A DNA stretch of 64,000 bases from Macrotrachela quadricornifera (GCA_022393335.1 JAJEKB010020704.1:1-64000); one strand, 5' to 3'. Positions 35,231-48,164 are shown, counted from the stretch's first letter. The notes: generated from the letters alone by a model not told the origin. Numbers and translations: made by a program.

Positions 35231-36640
35231 CAGTGAGGGCCAAAAAAAGCCTGGACTTTTTTATTTTTACACATAAACGAGTAGCAAAGATGTCCTAAAA
35301 ATTTTCTCTTATGTCTGTTTTTGTAGAGCTCTTTTCGCTAATCACTTTGGTAAAAAAGTTTTTGATTTTCATTGAGTAACGACAATGTTATTGTCAAAAT
35401 ACTAAACACTGCAGTAAAGTGTAGGGGAAAAGTAGAGCACATTTTTAGTGTTTGACTAATTTTCACGTTATTTTACAACATTTGAAAGTTATTCTATATA
35501 CCATTCGATGCAGAATTTAATGGGCTATATCTTGGTAAAAAGTAATTATATTTATATTGTGATTAATTAATTAATTAATTAATAGTTAATTAGCATTTAC
35601 TTAATAAAATTCTGATTTTTTTCTTAAAAGTCCAATTCTACCACTCGACAGAGCATAAAAAACTGAACAAAACTCTATTATTACCATTTGAAAAGCAACA
35701 AATTTGGGAAGGTTTTAGTATGATTTTCATAGTATGTTCACTTGTAATTAGATATAGTATTCATTAATTTTAATAAATTTAAACATGAAACAGCACATGG
35801 AATACGTAAAAACTAGCCCATTTTGAAGAGAATCATTTTCTCTTTCAAGTGACATGTCGCCGTTTTCAATGAGATATTCTATACAAATGTTACAACGTTT
35901 TTTGCAATATAGAATGCAAAGTAACAGAAAAATGGCTGGAATGCATGGATTGAATTAGTTTTTACGACTAAATACGCTGTAAAATTTGTATAGAATATCT
36001 CATTGAAAACGGCGACATGTCATTTGATAGAGGAAATGATTCTCTTCAAAATGCGCTAGTTTTTACGTGTTCCATGTGCTGTTTCATGATTGAATTTATT
36101 AAAAATAATGAATACTATATCTAATTACAAGTGAACATACTATGAAAATCATTCTAAAACCTCCCCAAATTTGTTGCTTTCTAAATGATAATAATAGAGT
36201 TTTGTTCAGTTTTTTATGCTCTGTCGAGTGGTAGAATTGGACTTTTAAGAAAAAATCAGAATTTTATGAAGTAAATGCAAATTAACTATTAATTAATTAA
36301 TTAACTAATTACAATATAAATATAATTACTTTTTACTAAAATGTAGCCCATTAAATTCTGCATCGAATGGTATATAGAACGACTTTCAGATGTTGTGAAA
36401 TAACGTAAAAATTAGCCAAAAACTAAAAATGTGCTCTACTTTTCCCCTACACTTTACTGCAGTGTTTAGTATTTTGACAATAACATTGTCGTTACTTAAT
36501 GAAAATCAAAAACTTTTTTACCAAAGTGATTAGCGAAAAGAGCTCTACAAAAACAGACATAAGAGAAAATTTTTAGGACATCTTTGCTACTCGTTTATGT
36601 GTAAAAATAAAAAAGTCCAGGCTTTTTTTGGCCCTCACTG
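35231..36640. repeat. 1.41-kb near-palindromic foldback element E3 with TA flanks
   Basis: The outer 40 bp at both ends are identical in inverse orientation (starting CAGTGAGGGCCAAAAAAAGC), with TA on each side (35229-35230, 36641-36642). The arms extend almost to the centre, about 35231-35895 against about 35980-36640, at roughly 95% identity by eye, including an (ATTA)n patch and the GTAGAGCTCTTTTCGCTAAT module. Only about 85 bp lies between them. The ends resemble Tc1/mariner TIRs (compare CAGTGAGGTGC of the 29.6-kb element). No ORF. Transcribed, it would fold into a very long RNA duplex. Confidence 0.93.
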
Positions 36641-36642
36641 TA

Positions 36643-37586
36643 ATGCATGAGAAACGACTTAGTTCACTCAAGAACGATGCAGAGCAAATTTGGTCAGATA
36701 GTTTTACCGGAAGCAGCTTGGATTCTATTCGTTTCATAGTTGGCAATCGACACTGAAGCAACTCGAAAAAGAAATTAGTGGATAATCAGCCATCACCATA
36801 CATGAAAAAACTTCGAACGATTGCAAGTCAGTAGAATCTTTTATCATTTTTAATTTCTTCTTAAGTAACTCAAAACAGGAGATTTTCTTGTTTAGTTATT
36901 ACAAATCGAAACAATCTCACAACAGCTTGACGTACAGCCCGAAACCACCAATATAGATCCATATTTAACTTTTTTTCTAGTTCGAATGCTTTCTCTTCTA
37001 CACTATTGTAACATAAAACAGACTGTCACTATGAAGTGGTCAGTTCACTTTCTTGATTTTTAAGCAATTATCTCTCAACAAAACATTCAATAGCTTTCCC
37101 TCTCCAATTTCAGATAAAACTCAAACATTCATCTCCCATGTGCGACTGAAAAAACAACGACACCTATCCATCAAAAAATATACAACAACAGAAAATCACT
37201 CGTCATCGATCGGTGATGGTTGCTCGTACTTCAATTAGTTTACCGATATTATCATTATATACAGTATTTTTGGAGATAATTATACGACAGAGTGATTTGA
37301 ACTAGTAATTTTTAATCATCTGGATGTACTTGCCAACTGACGAGTTCCATAAGCAATTACGAAACGATCGTCTTGGTAGCTGTTCTCATCCATTTTAAAG
37401 TTAGTTGCTATTGAGAGTATTCTACTCTTATTGCTTCTAATTGATTTGAGATTTCATCCTTTGCAATGCAGATTTTTAATTATTCCGAACTTACCAAATG
37501 AAGAATGGGTTAAGCTCCATTCGAAACGCGTCGTAAGAAGCTTGGAATAATAATCTAGAAACTCACTCACACCCTCAAGAAAAATT
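36643..37586. other. Spacer downstream of the receptor gene
   Basis: No gene recognised. Near 37525 the motif AAACGCGTCGTAA and an ACTCACTCACACCCTC patch repeat a combination also found at about 5770-5800 (AAACGCGTCGTAG with ACTCACCCTCACCC), so both are probably ends of the same small repeat. Confidence 0.35.
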
Positions 37587-40500
37587 TTATACAAGCGTCG
37601 AAAAATATTGTCCTGTTTCGATCCATTCTGTTTCGTAAGGATGATTCATACTCATTTCAAAAACCGTTTCATATTGTGCTTCATTCGCGGACAATCGATT
37701 ATTTGTTATGTGATCTTCTTGTGTCGACTGAGTCGGAGGTTCTGAATCAGTAGGCTGTGGCTTCTCAAGAATATATAGGTGATGAACTATTGGATATTTT
37801 CTGCGCGCCTTATCACGAATGGATTGGTTCAGTCGCATTTGACTGATGATAATATACAGTAAAATCGTCCATAAACCTTCCAGACCAATAAGAATGACAA
37901 AGATCCACGTAAAAGCAAGACTCACTTCAGGATTCGTCAATGAAATGACTGGACCAAACAGCCAGGCAATGCCTTGAGTTACGCATGAAAACAACAAAAT
38001 AGTGACGCAACTTTTCAAACGTTGATATTGGCTTCTGTCTGTAGCGGCGTGGTTGACATGTTTAATCAGGTTCCATCCGACCAGGGCTATAGTGACGATG
38101 GTGATACAACCAAAAATAACGACAGGAATCAATAGAAAGTAGTAAATAGTATTCCTACTAAACCAACACAGTTTGGACCCATAGAGAAGAATTATGTTCA
38201 GTGAAGCATTAGAATCAAATCCAATAGCAAATATACACCAAATAAATGAAACCAAAAACGAAATTATGATATAAAACCAAAGTATTTTTTCTTTCGGTTC
38301 TGGAAATAATCTTACAAATCGAAGATAATTGAAATATCCAACGCTACTTTTAACACAAAACATCAAGATCAAGAAGAAATAAACAAAGAACATTAATATT
38401 TTAGCACTTGGAAAACATTGAGTTTTGTCTTTGTATGAATTTAAGTTTAGATAAGTCGTTAAAGTCAGAGCGATGTAGAAAATAAAAAGTATTGTCGAAG
38501 CTGCCATCGATATTAGTGGAAGTAGATCATAGATTCTCGTGCTATTACCTCGATTTCGACAGCGCATGACTATAGCATGAATTAATACAGCCAGAAAACA
38601 GGCGATCGATACTGATTCAAAAACAATCGAGGCAATATCTTGAGCATTGAAACCAGGAGAAGCAGACTCTGGTAGCCAGATAAGAGCAAACGATGTTAAA
38701 TGGTTACAACTGCATTCAAATCGATTATAAATGTCATTTCTGATTGGTGATGTACATCCTGCTTCATCCCAACTTGATGTTCTCGTATCAAAGAACGAAC
38801 AGTGTAATGTACCTGATTCGGGTGGTTTGAACTCTTGAAGAACAGTGAAAAATAGTGAAACTGGAATTGTTTTATCAAGACCGAAAGATCTTCTAGCTGT
38901 AATGAAAATCATTGATGAAACAAGAACCTTATGTGTTACTTGATCAACATTGACGAAAGAACTAGGTTGGGTAATAATCAATATGTTGAGCGACGAGACA
39001 CCTATTAAATATTGACTGTTAATAACCGCAGCAGCCGAAATATTGGAATTCAGCAAAGAATTCACACTTGAATTATTGACTATTTGACCATCAACGCCAT
39101 TGCCTGTAAAGGCAGCACCAAGCACGATGCTATTTGGTTGATATGGTGGTGCAGCCACGAGAAAAGAACTTGACCTTGAAATGTTGACGGCCACGTTCGA
39201 TATTTTTCCGAGATACATATCGATGTCTCCAATGCTTAGTGTAATTGTTGCATTCAGTGGCTGTATTGTATTGGATATGGAAGCCACGTATAAAGACAGT
39301 GCACTAGCAATAGAAAATGGATCGGCTGAGTTGTTTTGAAGAATTTGAACAGCAATAGCCTAAACGAAATTCGACTATACTCTTTAATTAATCATCTTGT
39401 ACTAGAAAATACCGACCTGGCCGGTTGGTTTCGTTACACAAATTCCATTATCCAGAAGTACATGAGTTTCATTGTCACAATAGGAACGTGCCATAACTAC
39501 AAGGGCTATTCTCGAATGTACATTACAATTACATTCATAACGATGAAATTTCGAATTGTATCGAGCTGGTGAACATCCAAAAATATGCCAACTTGTCGAA
39601 TTCTCGTGGTACAGAGCACAGGCATAGGTAACACCGTTTATATTCATATGGTCATCAAATGGTCGAAAGTACAATAACATTTTATCCGTATCATTGAATA
39701 AATTAAGATCTCGTGAATTGATGACTACTTCCGATGAAACAGGTTGAATCGGAGATCGACTTGTCACACGTCGACGAGTCCTCGGCTGATCGACGATCAT
39801 TATGCTGAATAGTTTTTGGTTTGTAATCGATGAGTTTCTGAAAAATACAGCTACCGATGCATTGGATTCTAATACAGTGCGAATGTCGACGTTTTCGAAA
39901 ACACGACCAATCTTCGAATGAAAAAACATTGTTCCAGAAACCGTGTTCACGTCTTGCATAGTGTCTGGTTGATTTGTCACTATCAATGAGTCATTTTCGT
40001 CCATAGCAGATTTTTCATCGGTTATTTGTTGAATAATATGTTCGATTTCATTTGTTGACATAATTTCCTTCAAATGCTCGATAAATTTGATTTCAGGTAT
40101 TAAATTAAAGTATGACATTAGCGATTCGACTCGATCATTAACCATCTTAGATTTACGTCGCAACATCGTCAATGCTCGATTCTAGTCAACAGAAGACAAT
40201 TGATTGATTAGTTCGTATCCCCCCCCCCCCCCCCCCCTAGAATAAAAGGGCTGAAGGCCTTCTATTTGATTTTTCATACCGCACATTTTTTAACGAAAAA
40301 CTCTCCTATCTCTACAGAGCATCTTTCAAACATTTTCGCTCTAGAGAAGCCTTCTAATACTGGGGGAAGTAGGATTATGTCACAATGATCACTATTCATA
40401 CCAGTGTAGCAACATCATTCGCCAATGAATTATTTCGTAAAACATTGTAGATACGGCGACTGAGAAAAACTGACAAGTCTTTCTTCATCTTTGCCACAGG

Positions 40501-40740
40501 ATTAAAGAACTTTTTTTCCCCTGTAACCTCGTGACGATTCGAAGATGGAATATTCACGTGCTTCATCGTTTGAAGTCGAGAAAATTTTATGCCTTCAAAA
40601 AGCATGTTAATACTTTGCTTTGAGTGTGAGATCGAGATTTCTTGAGTTACGATGTTTCGAACATCAGTGTTCAGTCGTCTGACAGTATGATCTAAGACTG
40701 GAAGAAAAACAACTAACTGATCCGTCGTGAAACTATAATC
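37587..40740 (-). CDS. Adhesion-type GPCR with two GPS-like modules (3 exons resolved, 5' end open)
   Basis: Exons on the minus strand: 40740-40402, 40181-39417 and 39359-37587. All junctions are phase 0 with GT-AG introns (the last is 57 nt), giving 958 aa so far. The extracellular part has a first GAIN/GPS-like unit with CALYHENSTSWHIFGC and CNCNVHSRIAL, in which the cleavage triplet HL/T is lost. A second, intact GPS follows: CSFFDTRTSSWDEAGC ... CSCNHLTSFALIW, with HL/T at about residue 588. A class B2-type seven-helix domain follows (IVFESVSIACFLAVLIHAIV through GLEGLWTILLYIIISQM), then a tail of about 90 residues. The expected role is a surface receptor with autoproteolysis at the second GPS; ligand unknown. 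The first exon begins at an acceptor (40741-40742), so a signal-peptide exon lies upstream, possibly at 44069-43863. Confidence 0.88.
40219..40237. repeat. Poly-C run (19 C) inside a receptor intron
   Basis: An uninterrupted run of 19 C in an otherwise AT-rich 220-nt intron, about 35 bases upstream of the splice acceptor. Length is prone to sequencing error. Confidence 0.9.
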
Positions 40741-41060
40741 CTATTTCGTTCACATTTCTTCTAATTCTATGTTAAGGCTATAATAAAAGAATCTCTCAGA
40801 AAGGATAGTAACATCAGTTTTTTGTTGTTTTATCTAATCAGAGAATGGAAAAACAGAAGAATGAGTTCAATTTACTCACACAAAATAGATTATTCAGAAT
40901 GAGTACATGGGAAAATATTTTCATTGGGTATTCTTTTCACCTATAGAGGTGTTGATAGTTGAATCTTTTTTTGTCGCATTCGAGACACGTTTCTTCACTA
41001 ATATTGTAATAGAGTACTGCCGAATAATGAAAAATCTCTGTTGTATCCATACTAATCAAT

Positions 41061-41624
41061 CTCCCAGGAGCAAAAAAAAGTTAAATATTCCATTTCATTT
41101 TTTCGTCATGCAATCCATTGTATCAAAAAAATAAAATATACCACAAGATGCAACATGAAGAGCACTACAAGATATGAGGAACAGCTTATTCTGCAATTGT
41201 GATTATTGCTTTCAAAAAGAACAAAGCTTTGAAGCACTAGTTTTTGACACTTGGAAAAAATAGCGTAATTTTCTTATTTAATATGCTTTATTTAAAAAAA
41301 AAAACAGAATACACCATAAGATACAGCTTTTCATGATGGATCTTGTGATGTATTCTGTTTCTTTTAAATAAAGCATATAAAATAAGAAAATTACGAATTC
41401 GTCAGATACCAAAAAATTACGCTATTTTTTCCAAGTGTCAAAAACTAGTGCTTCAAAGCTTTGTTCATTTTGAAAGCAATAATCACAATTGCAGAATAAG
41501 CTGTTCTTCATATCTTGTAGTCCTCTTCATGCTGCATCTTGTGGTATATTTTGTTTTTTTGATATAATCGATTGCATGACAAAAGAATGAAATGGAATAT
41601 TTAACTTTTTTGTGCTCCCGGGAG
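41061..41624. repeat. Foldback element, 564 bp, small central loop
   Basis: The left arm 41061-41322 pairs with the right arm 41338-41624 almost throughout. The ends are CTCCCAGGAGCAAAAAAAAG and its inverse with CTCCCGGGAGC. The inner ends carry ACAGAATACACCATAAGATA against ATCTTGTGATGTATTCTGT. No ORF. It lies in what may be the first intron of the receptor. Confidence 0.88.
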
Positions 41625-43862
41625 AATGCTCAATTATTAAAACTTCTGAAGAATTCATAATACTTTAGGAAATAAATTTCTGACGGGTTTTTAAATATAA
41701 TTAGGGCATACCATAAATAGTGGTGGAGCCCTATAAAACTCTTATACAAAGCATTTAAAAACTTTCTTGTTTTACATAAAGATAGAGGAAAAGAAGCTCT
41801 ATCATTCTCTGCTATTGCATCAATATTCACATAATATCATTTTGATAAAACTCCCCACAACATATTTCACTGTAATATTTCCCTCACAATTATTTCTTAC
41901 TGATATGTTTCAATCTTTTGTTTTTTTATCTTATTGATGTATTACACCATTATTTACAGTCAGTTCCCGCTAAAAAGCTGAAACTTTCAAGAATAAAAGT
42001 TCATCGCTAGATATATATATGTAATAAAAATTTTAGGTCTCTACGTCCAACTAAAGTATAAAAAACATCAATACCAAATTATCTTTAGCTAAGGCGGGAC
42101 ACCCTTCATATGCTAAAATTGTGGGAGAATGCCATAGTAAAACATGTTTTTTAGGAGTTTTACCAAAATGATATCCTATAAATACGAGGAGCTACAGAAT
42201 TTCTATCCAGCAGAATTCAGAATTCTGTAGCCATGTAATTATATACATCCTCTTCAGGATTTTGCACAGAATAGTACTTAACACGCAGAATACTAAATTA
42301 TCAACTCGAATAATGGTACACAAACACAAATACAATCATCATCATTCACTAAAATTCTACCCAAAATCCTTTTTTTCTTAGCAGATTTTTGTAAAGAATG
42401 GTATTCTAGCTGGAGAATTTTGCGCAGATTTCTGTTCTACTAGCAGAATGCTGGAACATCACCCAATCATAATAGGCACAACAGAATTCTGTTCTACCTG
42501 AAGACTTCTGGGAAACCATCCAGTCTTATTAGGCGAAGCAGTACTCTAATTGGAATCCTTTTTCACGACATATGCTGCCGATGAGACGGACATTCGTTGA
42601 AGTTTACGATCGAATGCTCTTAGGCATCATGAACCTGGGGGCCTTGTTCAAATCCAGGCTCCAACTAAAATTCATTCTTTGGAATAAAAGTCTAGGTCCG
42701 AATCCGTTCAAAACTTTCCTCGGTCCGCGTAAAGCGAATGATTCCAGTCTTTAGGAAGTCATTTGCCAGGGCCACGTTTTCATGCTACATCGTGCTGCAC
42801 GAGTAGTTATTAGTGGTTCGTGGGTGTAGCGTTCTCGACGGAGGGCGCATCTGGGCTTTGGCGCAAATTGTTCAGGTGTCGGGTAGTAGGAGGGTTTTTA
42901 TTTGTTGGCAAATCGGAAAACGGATACAACTAGAATGTTGAAAAATTTCAATGTGCGAATAAAATTCGAGGCTAGCATCCGATAGCTCCTACACCCACGA
43001 GAGATTCTGAATTGAATTCTTGGTGGACATCAGAATTTTGCAAAACCGATGTTCGTTGAGACAAAAGAATTCTGAATTCATAGGCAACACTCCAACAACA
43101 AAATTCCGAATACTGCTAGGCAACGCTAACAGTCATCGAACAGAATTGTCTCAAGTATTATGGTATCACGACAGAATTCTGTTCTAGGTAAGTAAAATCG
43201 CCTAAGTCACCAAAATTTTGAATTTTGCAACTGCTGAAGTAAAGTTAGTCTCAGATTCGAGTATTTTTAGTCCAGATTTGCTTTCTTCACTGAGTTGAGT
43301 CTAGTTTAGGTTGAGTTAGGTATAGAATTTTGCGCTGAATCGAATGGTGTAATTTTTAGATGGGTTCATCAGTCAAAAAGTAGCACTTCAACCCGAAATA
43401 TTCGAAAAAGTAATTCCAGCTCGGATTCGCTCTGTTACTTGAGTTGGGCCTAAAAATGGTTGAGTTGAACTCAGAATGAAATTTTGCATCGAATGATATC
43501 CATCTTATATGGATTCATCGCGTAAAAATTTTCGACCTGCGCGTGGATGAGATTTAGAATTAAGTGGGCGACCTAGGTGGGAGTAAAATTTTTTAACAGA
43601 CAATGCCATATAAGGTAGATATTATTCGATGCAAAATTTCATCCTGAGTTCAACTCAATCAGTTTTAGACTCAACTCAGGTAATAGAGGGAATCCGGGCC
43701 TCGAATTACTCGAATCTGAGGCTAACTTTATTTACGTATAATTGATAGCCGATCATTGCTTACCACGTGATTTTGAATTGAATTATTTTCTTGTCGATGG
43801 ATCAACTAAAACAGATTTAATTAACTAAAAATCAACCCGAGAATAGTTGCTGACGAACTTAC
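41625..43862. repeat. Repeat-rich non-coding region (AGAATTCTG motifs; inverted repeat 43235-43737)
   Basis: From about 42180 to 43190 the motif CAGAATTCTG or variants recurs more than ten times at irregular spacing. From 43235 to 43737 a diverged inverted repeat (GAAGTAAAGTTAGTCTCAGATTCGAG... at left, its inverse at right) encloses a third, direct copy at about 43420-43510. A slightly GC-richer patch at 42570-42890 has a short open frame with no recognisable motif. No supported gene. Confidence 0.5.
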
Positions 43863-44069
43863 TGACTGCGAGTGATGGTATCGGATTGGAACATGTTGAA
43901 ATTTACGATCGTCGAATAACAAACGGTCAATGCGACTAAGTCGTTTTCGTGAACAATTACTTTTACCAGGATCGTCGTTTTGGTTTATTTGATTTGCTGA
44001 TGATGAATTTATTTGATTTATTCGAATCAAGACGAAGAGTACAAACAGAAAATAGTGTGGAGTCTGCAT
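43863..44069 (-). CDS. Signal-peptide first exon of a secreted or membrane protein
   Basis: Met at 44069 starts MQTPHYFLFVLFVLIRINQI, a clear signal peptide, then a Ser/Asn-rich and basic segment (CSRKRLSRIDRLLFDDRKF, VPIRYHHSQS). The frame ends in phase 0 at a textbook donor GTAAGT (first base 43862). No matching downstream exon occurs close by on this strand. The next coding exon is the phase-0 acceptor exon of the adhesion GPCR at 40740, which needs exactly such an exon. The 3.1-kb gap is filled by two foldback repeats. The link is inference. Confidence 0.55.
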
Positions 44070-44980
44070 CAAGTGGTCAAAATTTGAAAGAGCCGATTTC
44101 TTTCGCTTTTTCAAATCTTGTCGATGTGGTACTCGCTGAAAAAGAAAAAAGTTACAACTATTAGAAAACAAAAAAAGACATGTCACAGAACTAAGCTGTT
44201 TTCTTTTAATCAAGCTCCTCTAATCAAAAGTGGAAGCTTTATTTTTCCTTGCGACGTTTGCGTGTCACAGAAAACTGTTCTGGCTCCAGGTTTCATTCAC
44301 GGTCGAGAGTGTGAGAGTGGGAGTGACCACTCTCAAAACAATTCCCAAGCTATGTACTACGCGTTTAGAGCCTTGCTAAAGGGTTCATCATCAGGTACAC
44401 TTTTTGAGGAATTGAGAGAAAGGACCCCGCCGGATAAGTCCCTAAATCTGGCTCCCCAACAACCATACCTCAAAATTATATCAAAGAAAGCTTACATGTT
44501 CTTACGTATTTCAATATATCTTTATTGGTTTTAGCTTCAATAGAAAAAAAATTTTAGAATCATACTTATTTAAGATCATAGATGCTATAGTCATACATTG
44601 TGCTCTTTGGATCTTTAACACCAATCAATTATTTAAGTTTGTACAATAGGACTTGATACAACTTGTTTTGCTCTACATAATTCATATCGATGATCGCTGC
44701 TTGTTGTCTTTCTAAGGAAATGTAAAATTTCAAGTCCTGTTGGCATTATAAATTCATAGACATAGTTTCAGTGCAATAGCTGTCATTTTTGCATAACGTA
44801 ATGACCAAGATTGAAAATTCCTCAGAAATTGCGCTATAACTTCCTCTACGAAATGCACTAATTTCAATCCGAAAAAATATTGAGTCAGAGAGACCATTTC
44901 CTATTAAGACTTTACAGGAATGCCCAATATCTATAGAAAATATGAAAAAAATGACTAATATTTCGAGAATTTCATTACCA
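44070..44980. other. Spacer; small palindrome
   Basis: GAGAGTGGGAGTGACCACTC around 44312-44333 forms a short hairpin. Plus-strand frame 44118-44534 has no recognisable motif and is not annotated as a gene. Confidence 0.35.
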
Positions 44981-45242
44981 AACATTGTTCTTTAGAAAGA
45001 ATAACTGTGATATTTTAAATCAGCATGAAAAACTGTACCAACAACTTCATTTTTTATCATAAAATATTTCCATCAAAATTTTACCCGTAGGGGGGTACAG
45101 GCTGAAATTAAAATCTATAGATCTGAGAGGTGGTATGAGTAAAATTTTGATGGAAATATTTTATGATAAAAAATGAAGTTTTTGGTACAGTTTTTCATGC
45201 TGATTTAGAATATCACAGTTATTCTTTCTAAAGAACAATGTT
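44981..45242. repeat. Foldback element, 262 bp with 104-bp arms
   Basis: AACATTGTTCTTTAGAAAGA (44981) and its perfect inverse (ending 45242) bound arms 44981-45084 and 45139-45242 with only a few differences. The loop of about 54 bp contains GGGGGGTACAGG. No ORF. Confidence 0.92.
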
Positions 45243-47061
45243 TTTCCTAGACTGAAAGGTTAGGGTCTGCAGAACGTAAATTCACCTGTGTTTGTCTGTC
45301 GGTAACGCCACATAGTACAAATGACCACTTAACAATTATGATTCAATTGCCCATAGTAACTGTCGTACAAATAATTAAAATTATAACAGCTATAGCTAAA
45401 ATACTCACAGTAGCTATAATCTAAAAGCCCATAGTATCAATGGTACAAATGACCAAATCATAGCTATGATGAAAATGGCTATTTCATTAAAATGCTCATA
45501 GTAGCCCTAGTACAGATGACCAAATAATAAGTATAGTCTAGATACCTATTCCCTAGACTGAAAGGATAGGGTCTAGAAACGGGAATTCATCTTACTGCGC
45601 GTATCGATTTTGTCGATAACAAGGCACAAATGACCATTATTTTGGCACAAATGACCTTTTTTTGGTACAAATGACCACGTTTCTATGGCACAAATGACCA
45701 CGTAACTATGGTACAAATGACCACGTAATTTCACTATTAAAAAATGATAATAAAAGTACGGCAACAATCGGTAAATAACTACAGTAAATGAAACATATGA
45801 TTTTGATACAGCTGATTATTTTGAAGCTGCGTACAAAAAAAAATGATACATAGATATTAATATTTGAATTAAGAAACGAGTAAAAGTTTTCAGGGTTTGA
45901 TAAGTATTTTTATGAAGGTGTATATTTTAGAATGGACCGATTATTTATTTACGCATTATATTTGAATCGTATATACTTATTAGTGGGTATAGAATATTTG
46001 CGATAATATATTTTTCACTCGTTAATATCGTATTATTTAAATAATATGATATTAATTTTTTTTGTGATAAAAAGGCGCTAAGTTAAATATTTGAAATATT
46101 TCTCACTAATAGCTATATTATTATTTTATTAGATAAATATAAATCAGAATGTAACGTCAACTTTACTCTTGATATAGAACACAATGAAAATAATATTAAT
46201 AACAATAAAAAAATAGAATGTTCGTATACACAGAATCTTATTAACACTTTAAAGGAAATATTGGTGTATTTTTAAATAGCATGTTGTTCTTTATCATCAA
46301 GAAAGATTATTAATACATGTATGAAAAGAACAACGATATGTCCAAATGTCTTATACGATGATTCAGAAAAACAATATCAAGGATTAGAAGCTTCAAAAAT
46401 GTGTATTTGTAATTTGACAATTTTAAAGTTTAGGAGGTGTATCATTGTAAAATATTTTTACGAAATCTGTTAGTCTGATTGTCTTATAAGTTAGCTTAAA
46501 TAATAAAAAAGGCCACATATTGACAAATAGTAGAATGAATACAACATTTGATACATAGTCTCTGCAATAACGCGCAAAGCTATATATGTGATATTCTTTT
46601 AATGAACGAAAGTATACTATACCGTCAACTATATTTTTATGCAAAAGAAAATGATCTGTTATACTAAAGATGAAATAATTCGATACTACAATAATTGTGA
46701 TGTGTATTTTATTTATAAGTAAATGTTAATGTACTATTGTTCATATCTAAATACAATCATATCCACATGTAAACTGCGACAGTCTAGGGCCAGGTGCATC
46801 GAACTTCGATGAACGTTAATTGCGATAATTGTAGGTATAAATAACCAAACAACAACTATGGTCAAAATAGTCGTGGTGATAGTGGTGATAGCGACGGCAA
46901 TAAAACCCTAAGCAATAAATGCATTTGACAATTATGGTATGAAGAATCGAGTGATAAGTTTTATATTTCCTAGAGTGAAAGGATAGGGTCTAGAAAACGA
47001 AATTCATCTGTATCTGTCGGTCGGTCTGTCTGTTCGTCTGTGGGAAATGCCGTCAAAATGG
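45243..47061. repeat. Hub copies and ACAAATGACC-type minisatellite
   Basis: Two copies of the hub CCCTAGACTGAAAGGATAGG (45246, 45551) and one variant (about 46971) occur, with a CAGTCTAGGGCCAGGTGCAT hub-complement near 46790. At 45618-45735 a unit of about 23 bp (GGTACAAATGACCACGTAAC) repeats about five times. AT-rich unique sequence between 45740 and 46690 shows no gene. Confidence 0.6.
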
Positions 47062-47316
47062 CTATGGTTATTATGATAGAAATGACTATTTAATAACTAT
47101 GGTTATTATGATAGAAATGACTATTTAATAACTATGAATATTATGGTACAAATGACTATTTAATAACTATGGTTATTATGATAGAAATGACTATTTAATA
47201 ACTATGGATATTATGGTACAAATGACTATTTAATAACTATGGATATTATGATAGAAATGACTATTTAATAACTATGGATATTATGGTACAAATGACTATT
47301 TAATAACTATGGTTAT
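47062..47316. repeat. 35-bp tandem minisatellite, about 7 copies
   Basis: The unit CTATGGTTATTATGATAGAA + ATGACTATTTAATAA repeats with exactly 35-bp spacing. Two variants alternate: TTATTATGATAGAAATG and ATATTATGGTACAAATG. Shorter degenerate units (ACTATGGTTAAAATGA) follow to about 47400. Confidence 0.9.
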
Positions 47317-47947
47317 AATGACCACAGTAACTATGATTAAAATGACTATGGTAACTATGGTTAAAATGAACATGGTAACTATGGTTAAAATGAACATGGT
47401 AGCTATGGTACAAATGACCATTGGAAACTATGGTTCGAGTGTAGTTCAGATAAATATGGAGAAGACTATTACAATCATCTAATTACTATGATTTAAATTA
47501 TTCGACTAGTATTGATTAAAAATGACGATCATTGTTTAATTATTTATTTTGATTGGATTGTTGTTCAATGCTGCATCAATAACTAGGTGCTTTATCAATA
47601 AATTAGAATTTTATAAGTGAATGTGAACATAAAATTATTATAAATAAAACTCATATTCTTTGAATAATGTGACAAAATTTTTTCGAATAGAAATAGCACT
47701 TAAATAGTATAATTATCAAAATTCGCATTGTTATTTACAATGTCATTCTAGTTCACGATAATATATGAAAAAGTTTTATGTAAAAGAGTAGCAGCCAAAC
47801 GGTCATATACATAACAATTAATAATATCGGATGCAAACGGTTTTCGTATTTGAGTAGTATTTTTCTCATGATTGGGCATCGATATCGATATCCATACCCA
47901 ACCTGACTGTCGATGAGTATTTCAATGCCTTGAATTATATTTTCAAT

Positions 47948-48164
47948 GTCCATCAAACGTTCAAATCAACTGTTGGGAGTGACATTTTCCAATGGGTCGA
48001 TCACGCGGAGATGCGTCATTTGAATAGCTCATTTTAATTCTTTCTTGAAAATCTCGGAATTTTTTTCGATGGGTTCATACATATCGAAATAGAATAATCC
48101 ATCGCCGTGTGCTCGACCCATCGGAAAATGTCACTTCGAACACTCGATTTGAGCGTTTGATGGG
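47948..48164. repeat. Inverted repeat, about 55-bp arms
   Basis: CCATCAAACGTTCAAATCAA ... ATTTTCCAATGGGTCGA (47948-48001) is inverted at 48112-48164 (CGACCCATCGGAAAATGTCA ... GAGCGTTTGATGGGC), with about 80% match. Confidence 0.75.

Noticed and set aside
44118..44534. 138-codon plus-strand frame
   Set aside because: Partly antisense to the signal-peptide exon, no recognisable motif, no conserved-looking composition.
47062..47316. Direct repeats at regular spacing considered as a CRISPR array
   Set aside because: Units are contiguous 35-bp tandem repeats with no unique spacers; a minisatellite in a eukaryotic genome.
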